A stretch of DNA of 7,575 nucleotides from Draconibacterium orientale (GTDB lineage: Bacteria; Bacteroidota; Bacteroidia; Bacteroidales; UBA1556). The stretch covers positions 1-7,575 of the forward strand of contig DZDC01000106.1 in assembly GCA_022736595.1 (NCBI GenBank), in the 5' to 3' direction. The position numbers and the translations under genes were made by a program. Below, one piece after another: positions 1 through 7,255 of this stretch (positions are counted from its first letter, which is position 1; the number at the start of each line of letters is the position of its first letter). The notes below the pieces were generated by a model that was not told the DNA's origin, made no database searches, and worked only from the letters and a program-made list of their open reading frames with translations.

Positions 1-43
1 ACAAATAAGGGTAGAACCATTAGGTTATAATATCTCAGCAGAA

Positions 44-2806
44 TTATTGTTTTATCCGTTTCATATATTCCGTTGGACTTTCGTTGAAGTACTCTTTAAA
101 ACATTTGGTGAAATATGAGGGCGATGAGAAACCACTTTCGTAGGCTATTTCCGAGATGGACTTTTCGGTATGAATCAACAATTGCTCGGAAGCTTTTAAT
201 CTGATGATGCGTACCAATTCGTTTGGAGCATAGTTGGTGAGCGTTTTAATTTTCCGGTACAGTTGAACGCGCGATAGCCCGAGACCTTTTCCAATTTCGT
301 CCACGTTCAAATCGCTGTCAATCAGCTTCTCCTCAATCAGCTTTCGAAATTTGTTGATAAAGGCCTTGTCAATCTCTGCAACGTTCTCTTTTCTATCTCC
401 AAATGTAAGATTCTTCTGGAAATAGTTCTTTATCTTCTCTCTATTCTCAATCAATTTTCGGACACGGATTTTCAGCAAACTTTCGTTGAATGGCTTCGGA
501 ATATAGGCATCAGCGCCACTCTCAAAACCTATGGCGCGTTGTTCGTCCAATGAGAGTGCGGTGAGTAACACTACTGGAATGTGACTGGTGGATAGGTTCT
601 CCTTGATTTGTTTGCATAATTCAAAACCATCCATCACGTCCATGGAAACGTCGCTGATAATGAGCTCGGGCACATATTTCATGGCTTTTAACAACCCAAT
701 TTGTCCGTTTGAAGCTTCAATGATTTCGAAGCTTTCCTGCAAAAGGCTTTTTACATACATTCTTACATCTGCATTGTCTTCTACAATCAGTATCAGCGGT
801 TTGTCGGTTTGTAAGGCGGCCGTTTCAGTAGTTTCAACTTCCGACTCTATAATTAACATATCATCTTCTCGTTCCGTGCTTGAATTAAGTGATGGATATT
901 GTTCTACAATAGAAATTTCTTTTTGCTTGAATGGAATTAAAATGCTGAATTTTGTGCCTTTTCCTTCGGTGCTTTCCACTTTTATTTCACCATTGTGCAA
1001 CTCAACAAGCATTTTGGTAAGGTGCAATCCAATCCCAGAACCGGAAGCACGATCGTCAACTTTATAAAATCGCTCAAACACGCTATGAATATGATTATCG
1101 GAAATGCCTATGCCATTATCAGAAACGGTAAGTTGTGCAAATGATTCTCCATCCTTCTGAATTTTAGTTAGATGTACATCGATACGCCCATTTTCGGGAG
1201 TAAATTTAAAGGTGTTTGAGAGCAAATTATAACAAATCTTCTCCATTTTGTCAGAATCAAACCATAAGGTATAATCATCGTCAGAGGCCATAAAAGTAAA
1301 GTGGATGTGTTTCTTTTTACCAAACTCAATGAACGAATCGCATATTTCTCCTACAAAACTTTTCAGATCGGTGAAGGTAAAATACATTTGCATCTTGCCA
1401 TTTTCGTGCCTGCGAAAATCAATAATTTGGTCGATTAACTTGAGCAGAATGTGTACGTTTTTACGCATAAGTTGAATCAGCCGTTTTCCATCGCTGCTTA
1501 TATTCTCCTTATCCAGACTATCCAGATGCCCCATGATAAGTGTAAGTGGCGTGCGAAATTCATGTGATATATTGGTGAAAAACACAAGTTTTGCCTGCGT
1601 TGCTTCTTCCAGATTTTTAGAAAGCACTATTAATTGATCCCGTTGCTCAGACAGTTCTTCTTTTTGATTATTGATGGCAATATTGTTGAGTTTCAATTCA
1701 TCATTAACTTTATTCTTATGCCTGTATAAGCGAAGTAGAAGGATTAAAAGAACTGTAATAAGGAATAGGACTGCAAATGAAAGAAACAGTAGATTTTGTT
1801 GCGTACTAAACTTAGTCAGATTTTGATTTAAAACAGTATTCAATTGACCTATACGATTCTGGTGTTGAATAATTTGGTCGGTCTGCAATTTCAATACCCT
1901 TGCATTTGTTTCGTCAACTACTGCGGTGTAAAGTATATTATCCCTATCGTAAGGTTCATTATTCAGTATGTGAACAGCTGTTTGTATAGCTTTTTCGCCA
2001 CCTGTTGGGTAAATAAAGGTAGCATCTAAAATGCCGCTGATAACTTTTTGAATCCCTCCTCCTGTGCCAGGCAAAGCATCAATACCAATCAAAATCGGTT
2101 TCTTTGTACTGTTAGTGACAGTTATGGCTTCACGTGCACCAGTAGCCATTTCATCATTTTGAGCAAACACAAGATCAATTGGTATCTTAGATTTCAACGC
2201 TTCAACCATTTTCTCCCGGGACTGTTTTCGAAGCCAGCCACCATCAGTTTGAAAAACAAGATGAATGCCGGGAAATTTCTCAAGAACACTCATAAATCCA
2301 TTGTGTCGTTCTATGGCAGGTGTTGAACCTTGTAACCCCCTAATTTCAACGACATTCCCATTGCCGTTTAATAAGTTAGCAGTGTAAACGCCTACCTCTT
2401 TACCTATCTGGAAATTATCGGCGCCAACAAATGCAGTGTACTTTCCCGAATTGATTTTTCTATCCACCAACACTACCGGAATACCTTCCATCATCGCTTT
2501 TTCGATAACGGGCGTTAGCGGAATGGCTTCGTTAGGCGCTACAATAATCAAATCTACCCTGTCAGCTATAAAGCTTTCAATATCACGGATTTGCTGCTGG
2601 TTACTATCGTGGGCAGTTTTAATCTTAATTTTTATACCTTGATAAAATAATGCTTCGCGTTTCATTTCGCTGTTCATGGTCCTACGCCACGCATCATCAC
2701 TACATTGCGACACACCAATTACTTTCGTGTGGTTTGTTTTATCATTTGTGCAGGATTGAAATACAACAAAACAAATGAGAAAGAAGTTTGTGAAATTTCG
2801 TTTCAT
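44..2806 (-). CDS. Hybrid two-component system regulator, periplasmic sugar-binding sensor (probable fructose sensor)
   Basis: A 920-residue one-protein signalling system: periplasmic ligand binding is passed to a cytoplasmic kinase, receiver and DNA-binding domain. Seen in order: lipoprotein-like signal with VFQSC (Cys19); type-1 periplasmic sugar-binding fold (about 28-300) with RbsB-like motifs VDRK and QNDEMATGA; coiled coil; one membrane helix (about 340-361); second coiled coil; HisKA H-box ISHEFRTP with His415; HATPase N box (Asn527/Asn531), DNGIG (563-567) and GSGIGL (589-594); receiver with Asp677, phospho-acceptor Asp719, Thr749 and Lys771; AraC-type double helix-turn-helix (about 815-920). 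All catalytic residues look intact. The ATG at 2806 is chosen because an in-frame TTG at 2854 lies inside the -7 promoter element and would prefix the signal peptide with 16 unrelated residues. Fructose as ligand is inferred from the neighbouring genes and from similarity of layout to B. thetaiotaomicron BT1754; ribose or another sugar is possible. Confidence 0.93.
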   Translation of the reverse strand: MKRNFTNFFLICFVVFQSCTNDKTNHTKVIGVSQCSDDAWRRTMNSEMKREALFYQGIKIKIKTAHDSNQQQIRDIESFIADRVDLIIVAPNEAIPLTPVIEKAMMEGIPVVLVDRKINSGKYTAFVGADNFQIGKEVGVYTANLLNGNGNVVEIRGLQGSTPAIERHNGFMSVLEKFPGIHLVFQTDGGWLRKQSREKMVEALKSKIPIDLVFAQNDEMATGAREAITVTNSTKKPILIGIDALPGTGGGIQKVISGILDATFIYPTGGEKAIQTAVHILNNEPYDRDNILYTAVVDETNARVLKLQTDQIIQHQNRIGQLNTVLNQNLTKFSTQQNLLFLSFAVLFLITVLLILLLRLYRHKNKVNDELKLNNIAINNQKEELSEQRDQLIVLSKNLEEATQAKLVFFTNISHEFRTPLTLIMGHLDSLDKENISSDGKRLIQLMRKNVHILLKLIDQIIDFRRHENGKMQMYFTFTDLKSFVGEICDSFIEFGKKKHIHFTFMASDDDYTLWFDSDKMEKICYNLLSNTFKFTPENGRIDVHLTKIQKDGESFAQLTVSDNGIGISDNHIHSVFERFYKVDDRASGSGIGLHLTKMLVELHNGEIKVESTEGKGTKFSILIPFKQKEISIVEQYPSLNSSTEREDDMLIIESEVETTETAALQTDKPLILIVEDNADVRMYVKSLLQESFEIIEASNGQIGLLKAMKYVPELIISDVSMDVMDGFELCKQIKENLSTSHIPVVLLTALSLDEQRAIGFESGADAYIPKPFNESLLKIRVRKLIENREKIKNYFQKNLTFGDRKENVAEIDKAFINKFRKLIEEKLIDSDLNVDEIGKGLGLSRVQLYRKIKTLTNYAPNELVRIIRLKASEQLLIHTEKSISEIAYESGFSSPSYFTKCFKEYFNESPTEYMKRIKQ

Positions 2807-2851
2807 TTTAAGTATTTGATTTGGGTGAAAGGTCAGCACCCAATTCGCTTT

Positions 2852-2880
2852 CAAAAGTACTGTTTTATTTGACAGTTAAA
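2852..2880 (-). promoter_or_regulatory. Probable promoter of the hybrid regulator gene
   Basis: On the minus strand, TACTTTTG (2859-2852) is an exact match to the Bacteroidota -7 consensus TAnnTTTG. Seventeen bases upstream is TTTA (2880-2877), a one-mismatch version of the TTTG -33 element, although the spacing is slightly short. Transcription would begin roughly 40 bases before the ATG at 2806. The site lies downstream of the fructokinase terminator, so the regulator appears to be expressed independently of the catabolic genes. Confidence 0.6.
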
Positions 2881-2910
2881 GATTTAATCGTCGGTTATTA
2901 TTATTTTATT

Positions 2911-2954
2911 CAACAAAAAACCGATAAGACAATTATATCTGATCGGTTTTGTTG
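2911..2954 (-). terminator. Intrinsic terminator after fructokinase
   Basis: Read on the minus strand, 22 bases after the fructokinase stop, the arm AAAACCGAT (2950-2942) pairs with ATCGGTTTT (2925-2917) across a 16-base loop. The second arm runs straight into a T-rich tract (TTTTTTGTTG). The flanking CAACA/TGTTG bases could extend the stem with a small bulge. The position and U-tract fit a rho-independent terminator that ends the GH32-MFS-fructokinase transcript. Confidence 0.8.
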
Positions 2955-2976
2955 TTTGTTGATGCAATAAATGCTT

Positions 2977-3921
2977 TTATTTAACTAATGATAAAAGACT
3001 TTCTGGAAGAACAGGCATGGCGCCATGCTGTGTACAAACAAAAGCAGAAACATCTACAGCAATCTGGTGCGCATTTGCAATACTTTGACCACCCAAAAGG
3101 GAAGAAACGAATGCTGCAGTAAATGAGTCTCCGGCACCAACTGTATCTGCTACTTCTACTAATGGCGTTGGTTTGAATGATGTTTCATTTTTGGTTACTA
3201 CATAACTTCCTTCAGTTCCTTTAGTCAACACCACAATTTCCAAACTGGAGCTATGTAAAAGCTGATTACAAATTTCCAACTCGCTTTTGGACTCCCAACC
3301 GAATAGCTTTCCAACAATCAGAATTTCTTCATCGTTAATCTTCAATATATTGCAACGATCTAATGCATGTTCAATCAGTTCCAATGTATAAAAGTGTTGA
3401 CGGAGATTGATATCAAATATCTTGAGAGCTGTTTCGGGAACACAATCCAAAAAACGATTAATTGTTGTTCTTGAAACGCTGTTACGCTGGGCTAATGAAC
3501 CAAAACAAACAGTCTTTGTTCTACGAGCCAAAGCTTCCATCTCTTCGGTAAAGGGGATATTGTCCCAAGCTACATTTTCGCAAATCTCATATTGAGGAAT
3601 TCCATTCCCCGAAAGGCTTACCTGCACTGTACCCGTTGCATAAGGAGTTGTTTCGATAAGATATTTTAATTTCTTATTACTAAGGCAACTTACTATTTCA
3701 TCGCCTAACGCATCGGTGCCTATTGCGCTTACAGCATATCCTTCGAAGCCAAACTGTGACACATGATATGCAAAATTTGCGGGCGCTCCACCAAGCACTT
3801 TACCATTTGGGAACATGTCCCACAAAATTTCTCCAATACCTACAATAACGTTATGACCCCCAACCCCTGAAGGGGAGTTGATGTTAGTTATGTTTTGTTT
3901 ATTTTCTTGTATATTTTTCAT
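2977..3921 (-). CDS. Fructokinase, PfkB/ribokinase family
   Basis: Phosphorylates fructose with ATP in the cytoplasm, the entry step to glycolysis for sugar released by the GH32 enzyme and imported by the MFS porter. The 314-residue protein shows PfkB signature 1 (GGAPANFAYHVSQFG, 44-58) and signature 2 (DTVGAGDSF, 259-267), with Asp265 as the expected catalytic base; the GGAPANFAYHVSQFG form is typical of Bacteroidota fructokinases. The usual family start lies near VIVGIGEILWD (25-35). Residues 1-23 are therefore an extension, and about residues 16-23 (SPSGVGGH) are encoded by one arm of an inverted repeat. No ATG, GTG or TTG was found between the ATG at 3921 and the conserved core, so that ATG is retained. 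The gene is third in the cluster, 65 bases after the transporter stop. Specificity for fructose over other sugars is inferred from motif and context. Confidence 0.93.
   Translation of the reverse strand: MKNIQENKQNITNINSPSGVGGHNVIVGIGEILWDMFPNGKVLGGAPANFAYHVSQFGFEGYAVSAIGTDALGDEIVSCLSNKKLKYLIETTPYATGTVQVSLSGNGIPQYEICENVAWDNIPFTEEMEALARRTKTVCFGSLAQRNSVSRTTINRFLDCVPETALKIFDINLRQHFYTLELIEHALDRCNILKINDEEILIVGKLFGWESKSELEICNQLLHSSSLEIVVLTKGTEGSYVVTKNETSFKPTPLVEVADTVGAGDSFTAAFVSSLLGGQSIANAHQIAVDVSAFVCTQHGAMPVLPESLLSLVK
3855..3877 (-). repeat. Inverted repeat arm A, inside the 5' end of the fructokinase gene
   Basis: A 23-base element containing the compact hairpin CCCCTGAAGGGG next to a C-run (ACCCCCAA on the plus strand). 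It matches the reverse complement of arm B (3959-3981) at 21 of 23 positions. It is translated in frame as part of the fructokinase N-terminal extension. G/C-run elements of this look recur in Bacteroidota genomes in my recollection, but copy number in this genome cannot be judged from the window. Confidence 0.8.
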
Positions 3922-3958
3922 ATGTATTGTTATAAATAATCAGTTGTAATATTTATTC

Positions 3959-3981
3959 CTCCCCTTTAGGGGCTGGGGGTC
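3959..3981 (+). repeat. Inverted repeat arm B, between transporter and fructokinase genes
   Basis: Partner of arm A in opposite orientation, centred on CCCCTTTAGGGG (3961-3972) and followed by a G-run. It ends 5 bases from the transporter stop codon. In the minus-strand transcript, arms A and B could form a 23-position stem with one A-C mismatch and one G-U pair, enclosing an 81-base loop that carries the fructokinase start region. Each arm can alternatively fold into its own 4-bp C/G hairpin. Confidence 0.8.
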
Positions 3982-3986
3982 AATTA

Positions 3987-5324
3987 TTATAGTCCGAGTT
4001 CTCTCTCAATTTGTTCCAATGATTTGCCTTTTGTCTCTGGAATCCAGAATTTTACAAATACGAAGGCTATAATGCTAAACACACCAAAAATGCCAAACAG
4101 ATATTGCAATCCCAACGCCCCATGAATGATGGGTGCAAAATATACCGTCAGGAAGGTACACAGCCAGCTAACCGCAGTAGAAAACGACATGGCTACACCC
4201 TTGATACGATTTGGATAAATTTCCGAAATGATAACCCACATAACCGGGGCAAAGGAAGCCGCGAAGAATGAAATATATAGCAACAATGCCGTCATGATAC
4301 CAAATCCATTTTGAACAGGCTTGGCAAATTCCCAACTCAAATAGGCAAGCGAAGCAATCATACCTGCTGCACCCCACAAAAGTAAAGTCTTGCGACCTTT
4401 TTTATCCACCAACCACAGCGCAACAATGGTCATCAGGAAATTTACCATCCCAATAATCATGGCCTGCATAATGGAATCGCCTTTGGTAGAACCGGCTGCC
4501 TGAAAAATATCCGGCGCAAACATGATAACGGCATTGATACCCGTAATTTGCTGCAAGGCTGCTATTATTGTACCAATCAAAACAATCTTTCCAGTTTTCC
4601 CTTTGAATAACTCACCAACCGACATTTTGTCTTTTTTCTTTTCGGCATGTAATGCTTTTTCCATTTCGGGCAGTTCTTGTTCTACCAATTTTTCACCTCC
4701 AATGCTTGTCAAAACGGTGATGGCTTCTACTTTCCGTCCATGCGCCAACAGCCAACGTGGGCTTTCGGGGAATTTAGCGATTAAGAATACAAGGTATAAA
4801 ACTCCAAACAAACCTGGTACGGCAAGCATATACCGCCAACTATTTTCACCCAGCCCAATCAGTAAATAATCAAATATATATGCCAACACGATGCCAATGG
4901 TTATTGCAAACTGATTGAGTGAAACCAAACGTCCACGGTTATGTGCCGGTGCAATTTCAGAAATATACATGGGTGCCACCACCGACGTTGCGCCAACGGC
5001 AAGACCCGATAATACGCGAAAAACAATTAGCATGGCAGCCGATTCGGCCAAAGCACAGCCAAATGCAGAAACAATGTACACAACCGCCGAGCTAATCATA
5101 ACTTTTTTGCGACCGAATTTTTCGGTAAAATACCCTGTAAATAAGGCACCAATCAGGCAGCCAAAAGTAAGTAAAGCGGCCACGGTTCCAAGCCCGCTGG
5201 CAGTAAGCGAAAACTCACCCTTGATCATATCCACGGCTCCCGAAATGCCGGCCATGTTGAGTCCGAAAAGCAAACCGCCATTGATGGACACAAAGGTTGT
5301 CCAATATAAATACTTGTTGTTCAT
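3987..5324 (-). CDS. Sugar-porter family MFS transporter, probable fructose importer
   Basis: An inner-membrane symporter expected to bring fructose (or another monosaccharide) into the cytoplasm. The 445-residue protein has the full sugar-porter motif set: FTEKFGRKK (66-74) in the loop after helix 2, RVLSGLAVG (103-111), MYISEIAP (119-126), PESPRWL (186-192) before the central loop, QQITGIN (258-264) in helix 7, DKKGRKT (307-313) and PETKGKSLEQIE (429-440) at the C terminus. Hydrophobicity suggests 12 membrane helices, and length is normal for the family. It starts at an ATG 29 bases after the GH32 stop, so co-transcription is likely. Substrate is inferred from its position between a beta-fructosidase and a fructokinase; sequence alone would also allow glucose or xylose. 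Confidence 0.93.
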   Translation of the reverse strand: MNNKYLYWTTFVSINGGLLFGLNMAGISGAVDMIKGEFSLTASGLGTVAALLTFGCLIGALFTGYFTEKFGRKKVMISSAVVYIVSAFGCALAESAAMLIVFRVLSGLAVGATSVVAPMYISEIAPAHNRGRLVSLNQFAITIGIVLAYIFDYLLIGLGENSWRYMLAVPGLFGVLYLVFLIAKFPESPRWLLAHGRKVEAITVLTSIGGEKLVEQELPEMEKALHAEKKKDKMSVGELFKGKTGKIVLIGTIIAALQQITGINAVIMFAPDIFQAAGSTKGDSIMQAMIIGMVNFLMTIVALWLVDKKGRKTLLLWGAAGMIASLAYLSWEFAKPVQNGFGIMTALLLYISFFAASFAPVMWVIISEIYPNRIKGVAMSFSTAVSWLCTFLTVYFAPIIHGALGLQYLFGIFGVFSIIAFVFVKFWIPETKGKSLEQIERELGL

Positions 5325-5353
5325 TAGATTATAATATTAGTTTAAATTGATTT

Positions 5354-7123
5354 TTATTTTACTTGATATATTTTTATATTTTCTGCTTTCCATGATTGGT
5401 TTGTTGTGAAAAATGTCAATGTATTGTACCATTGCGAAGGGAAAATGATATTTGTCAAAACGGTTTCCCCATCGTTTATAAATATTTCTGCTGACGCTTT
5501 ATCTACCAAAAGCCTAACATTATAACTGTCTTTTTTTACAAGGGGTGCAATGGGTTCAGACACAAATTTCTGATTAAAATCCTTTAAACCAGAGTTTCGT
5601 CTGTCAACTTTCAATATGTTTTGTTCCAAATCAAACGTAAAATTCAGATAATCACCAATTGAATTTGTTAGTCCAAATCCCCAGATTTTGGCATTCTGTC
5701 TTTTCATTGTCATCTGAATTTCAAATGTGCCCTCGTATTTCTTTAAAATATCGCTTATCGCAATGTCTTTATTGATGTTTTGATCAGCAACAATTTCAAC
5801 TTTTCCCCGTAAATTTGTAACTTCCTTTGTCGGCACATTCGCTAAAATTAAATGTTCACCATTATTTTTTATTGATAATTCGCGAGCAACAGTCATAGCA
5901 CTTCGAAAACTTTTAGTTGGAACATTGTTGGCATAATCCCAATTACTCATCCAACCCATGAAAATTCTTCGTCCATCGCTGGCATCAATGTCGCTAAATG
6001 TAACTCCGGCATAATTATCGCGTCCGTAATCAATCCAAAGCGGATAAGGAAGTTTGTCTGCAATAAATTCTTTGCCATTGAAAGAACCAATAAAATACTG
6101 GGTTGCCGAACCACCGTTTGGTCCTCCGGGGTTTATGCTGACCATCAGCACCCATTTTGTTTCTCCACGATAAGTTAACGGAAATAAGTCAGGACATTCC
6201 CACACGCCACCGTGAGCACCCATTTCATTGCCGAATTCACTCAGTTTAGTCCAGTTTTTCAGATTGGATGAACCATAAAAAGTAATGGTTTGTTTGGTAG
6301 CCAGCGCCATAATCCACTGGTTCGAAACTTCGTTCCACGATACTTTTGGGTCACGAAAATCGGGAATTTCGGGATTTGGCAACACTGGATTGTGAGCGTA
6401 TTTGGTAAATGTGCGTCCCTTGTCGGTGCTGTATGCAATAGATTGTTGTTGTACTTTTCCGTTACTTGTATAAATGGCAACCATAGCATTTTTACCAAAA
6501 CCAGCAGTGTTTTTCACATCAATAACTGCACTTCCCGAAAAAATATCACCGAGGCTATCTGGCGCAATAGCAGTTGGCAGGTATGTCCACGAAGTCAAGT
6601 CGGTACTTACGGCATGTCCCCAGTGCATGTTGTTCCACATGGTGCCGTAAGGATTGTATTGATAAAAAAGATGATATTCACCTTCAAAATAAACAAGGCC
6701 GTTGGGGTCATTCATCCAACCATATTCGGGTGTAAAGTGAAATCTTGGTCGAAAAGTTTCATTGTATTCAAATTCAAACTTATCGGATTGCTTGATATTT
6801 TTGATTCCGAGTGACGAATTTTCTACTCCTTCAAAAGTAAGGCTAATTGTTTTGCCAAAGTGATTTTTCACATCCAGTTTCACCCAATAGTCTATCTTGT
6901 TCTGTGCCAATCGTAGGTAGAAAGCCGATGTGGTTTTGTGATTTTTATAATAAACGACCATTCTAACCTCATTTGCTTTTTCTTCTATTGGTAAAAGCAA
7001 ATACGATTTTTCGGTTTTAAAATCTACTGTTGTTAGTTTTGTGTTTTTATTTCCCTGTTGTGAATGACAGCTTGTATTGACAACAAGCATTATCAGGGTA
7101 AGAAACTGGAGTGTTTTTTTCAT
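5354..7123 (-). CDS. GH32 beta-fructosidase lipoprotein (exo-levanase/inulinase/sucrase type)
   Basis: Hydrolyses terminal beta-fructosides such as levan, inulin, fructo-oligosaccharides or sucrose to free fructose. The 589-residue protein begins with a lipoprotein signal (hydrophobic core then NTSC, Cys19). Residues about 30-120 form a beta-rich module resembling the N-terminal domain (DUF4980-type) of Bacteroides GH32 enzymes. The five-bladed propeller follows, with nucleophile Asp139 in WMNDPNG (136-142), FSGSAV (195-200), stabiliser Asp258 in FRDPK (256-260) and acid/base Glu309 in ECPD (309-312). DYGRDNYAG (365-373) resembles exo-acting fructan beta-fructosidases. A C-terminal beta-sandwich (about 430-589) contains ASAEIFINDGE. 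All three catalytic residues are present. Residues after Cys19 (HSQQGNKN) lack the acidic surface-export signature known for some Bacteroidota lipoproteins, so a periplasm-facing location is inferred. It is the first gene of the cluster. Linkage preference cannot be read from the sequence. Confidence 0.95.
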   Translation of the reverse strand: MKKTLQFLTLIMLVVNTSCHSQQGNKNTKLTTVDFKTEKSYLLLPIEEKANEVRMVVYYKNHKTTSAFYLRLAQNKIDYWVKLDVKNHFGKTISLTFEGVENSSLGIKNIKQSDKFEFEYNETFRPRFHFTPEYGWMNDPNGLVYFEGEYHLFYQYNPYGTMWNNMHWGHAVSTDLTSWTYLPTAIAPDSLGDIFSGSAVIDVKNTAGFGKNAMVAIYTSNGKVQQQSIAYSTDKGRTFTKYAHNPVLPNPEIPDFRDPKVSWNEVSNQWIMALATKQTITFYGSSNLKNWTKLSEFGNEMGAHGGVWECPDLFPLTYRGETKWVLMVSINPGGPNGGSATQYFIGSFNGKEFIADKLPYPLWIDYGRDNYAGVTFSDIDASDGRRIFMGWMSNWDYANNVPTKSFRSAMTVARELSIKNNGEHLILANVPTKEVTNLRGKVEIVADQNINKDIAISDILKKYEGTFEIQMTMKRQNAKIWGFGLTNSIGDYLNFTFDLEQNILKVDRRNSGLKDFNQKFVSEPIAPLVKKDSYNVRLLVDKASAEIFINDGETVLTNIIFPSQWYNTLTFFTTNQSWKAENIKIYQVK

Positions 7124-7128
7124 ATTCG

Positions 7129-7141
7129 TTAGTTGAACTAA
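7129..7141. promoter_or_regulatory. 13-bp perfect palindrome just upstream of the GH32 start
   Basis: TTAGTTGAACTAA is a perfect dyad with a single central base, ending 5 bases before the GH32 ATG. It could be an operator or a small leader hairpin affecting translation initiation. A short palindrome can occur by chance in AT-rich DNA, so the function is unproven. Confidence 0.3.
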
Positions 7142-7151
7142 TTACTGATTG

Positions 7152-7180
7152 CAAGAATAGAAAGTAAGTGTATTTTTAAA
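7152..7180 (-). promoter_or_regulatory. Weak promoter candidate for the GH32-MFS-fructokinase cluster
   Basis: TATTCTTG (7159-7152) matches the TAnnTTTG -7 consensus with one mismatch, and TTTA (7180-7177) lies 17 bases upstream, the same arrangement seen before the hybrid regulator gene. A promoter that depends on an activator often has imperfect core elements, which would fit control by the adjacent regulator. The region is AT-rich, so a chance match is quite possible. Confidence 0.35.
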
Positions 7181-7203
7181 TATTTCTTTTGACACAATGA
7201 AAA

Positions 7204-7224
7204 TGGTAAAAAATAAAATTACCA
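7204..7224. promoter_or_regulatory. Spaced dyad upstream of the cluster, possible regulator site
   Basis: TGGTAA (7204-7209) and TTACCA (7219-7224) form perfect 6-bp inverted arms separated by nine A/T bases. It lies about 24 bases upstream of the candidate -33 element, a plausible position for an activator. It is not tied to any known regulator by sequence. AraC-type regulators more often use direct repeats, so assignment to the hybrid regulator is speculative. Confidence 0.25.
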
Positions 7225-7255
7225 AGGGTAGTTTGTTTTCATTTGGAATCCTTAT

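Noticed and set aside
1..43. Possible feature at the left edge after the regulator stop
   Set aside because: Forty-three bases with no hairpin, start codon context or repeat that I can support.
588..1067. Open frame on the plus strand of about 159 codons
   Set aside because: It lies antisense to the kinase and receiver domains of the regulator, has no recognisable motif, and its composition reflects the opposite-strand codons.
2807..2976. Riboswitch or small RNA between fructokinase and regulator
   Set aside because: The structure seen is fully explained by one intrinsic terminator and one promoter; no conserved riboswitch core is recognisable.
3855..3981. Insertion sequence with terminal inverted repeats
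   Set aside because: The interior is only 81 bases with no transposase, and I see no convincing target-site duplication in the flanks. A non-autonomous element or paired REP-like repeats remain possible and are listed as findings.
3855..3981. CRISPR array
   Set aside because: Only two copies, in opposite orientation, one of them inside a coding gene.
4522..5334. Two plus-strand open frames (4522-4869 and 4915-5334)
   Set aside because: Both are antisense to the MFS transporter, which has every family motif; their translations show no domain.
6290..6814. Plus-strand open frame of about 174 codons
   Set aside because: Antisense to the catalytic part of the GH32 gene with no start signal or family resemblance.
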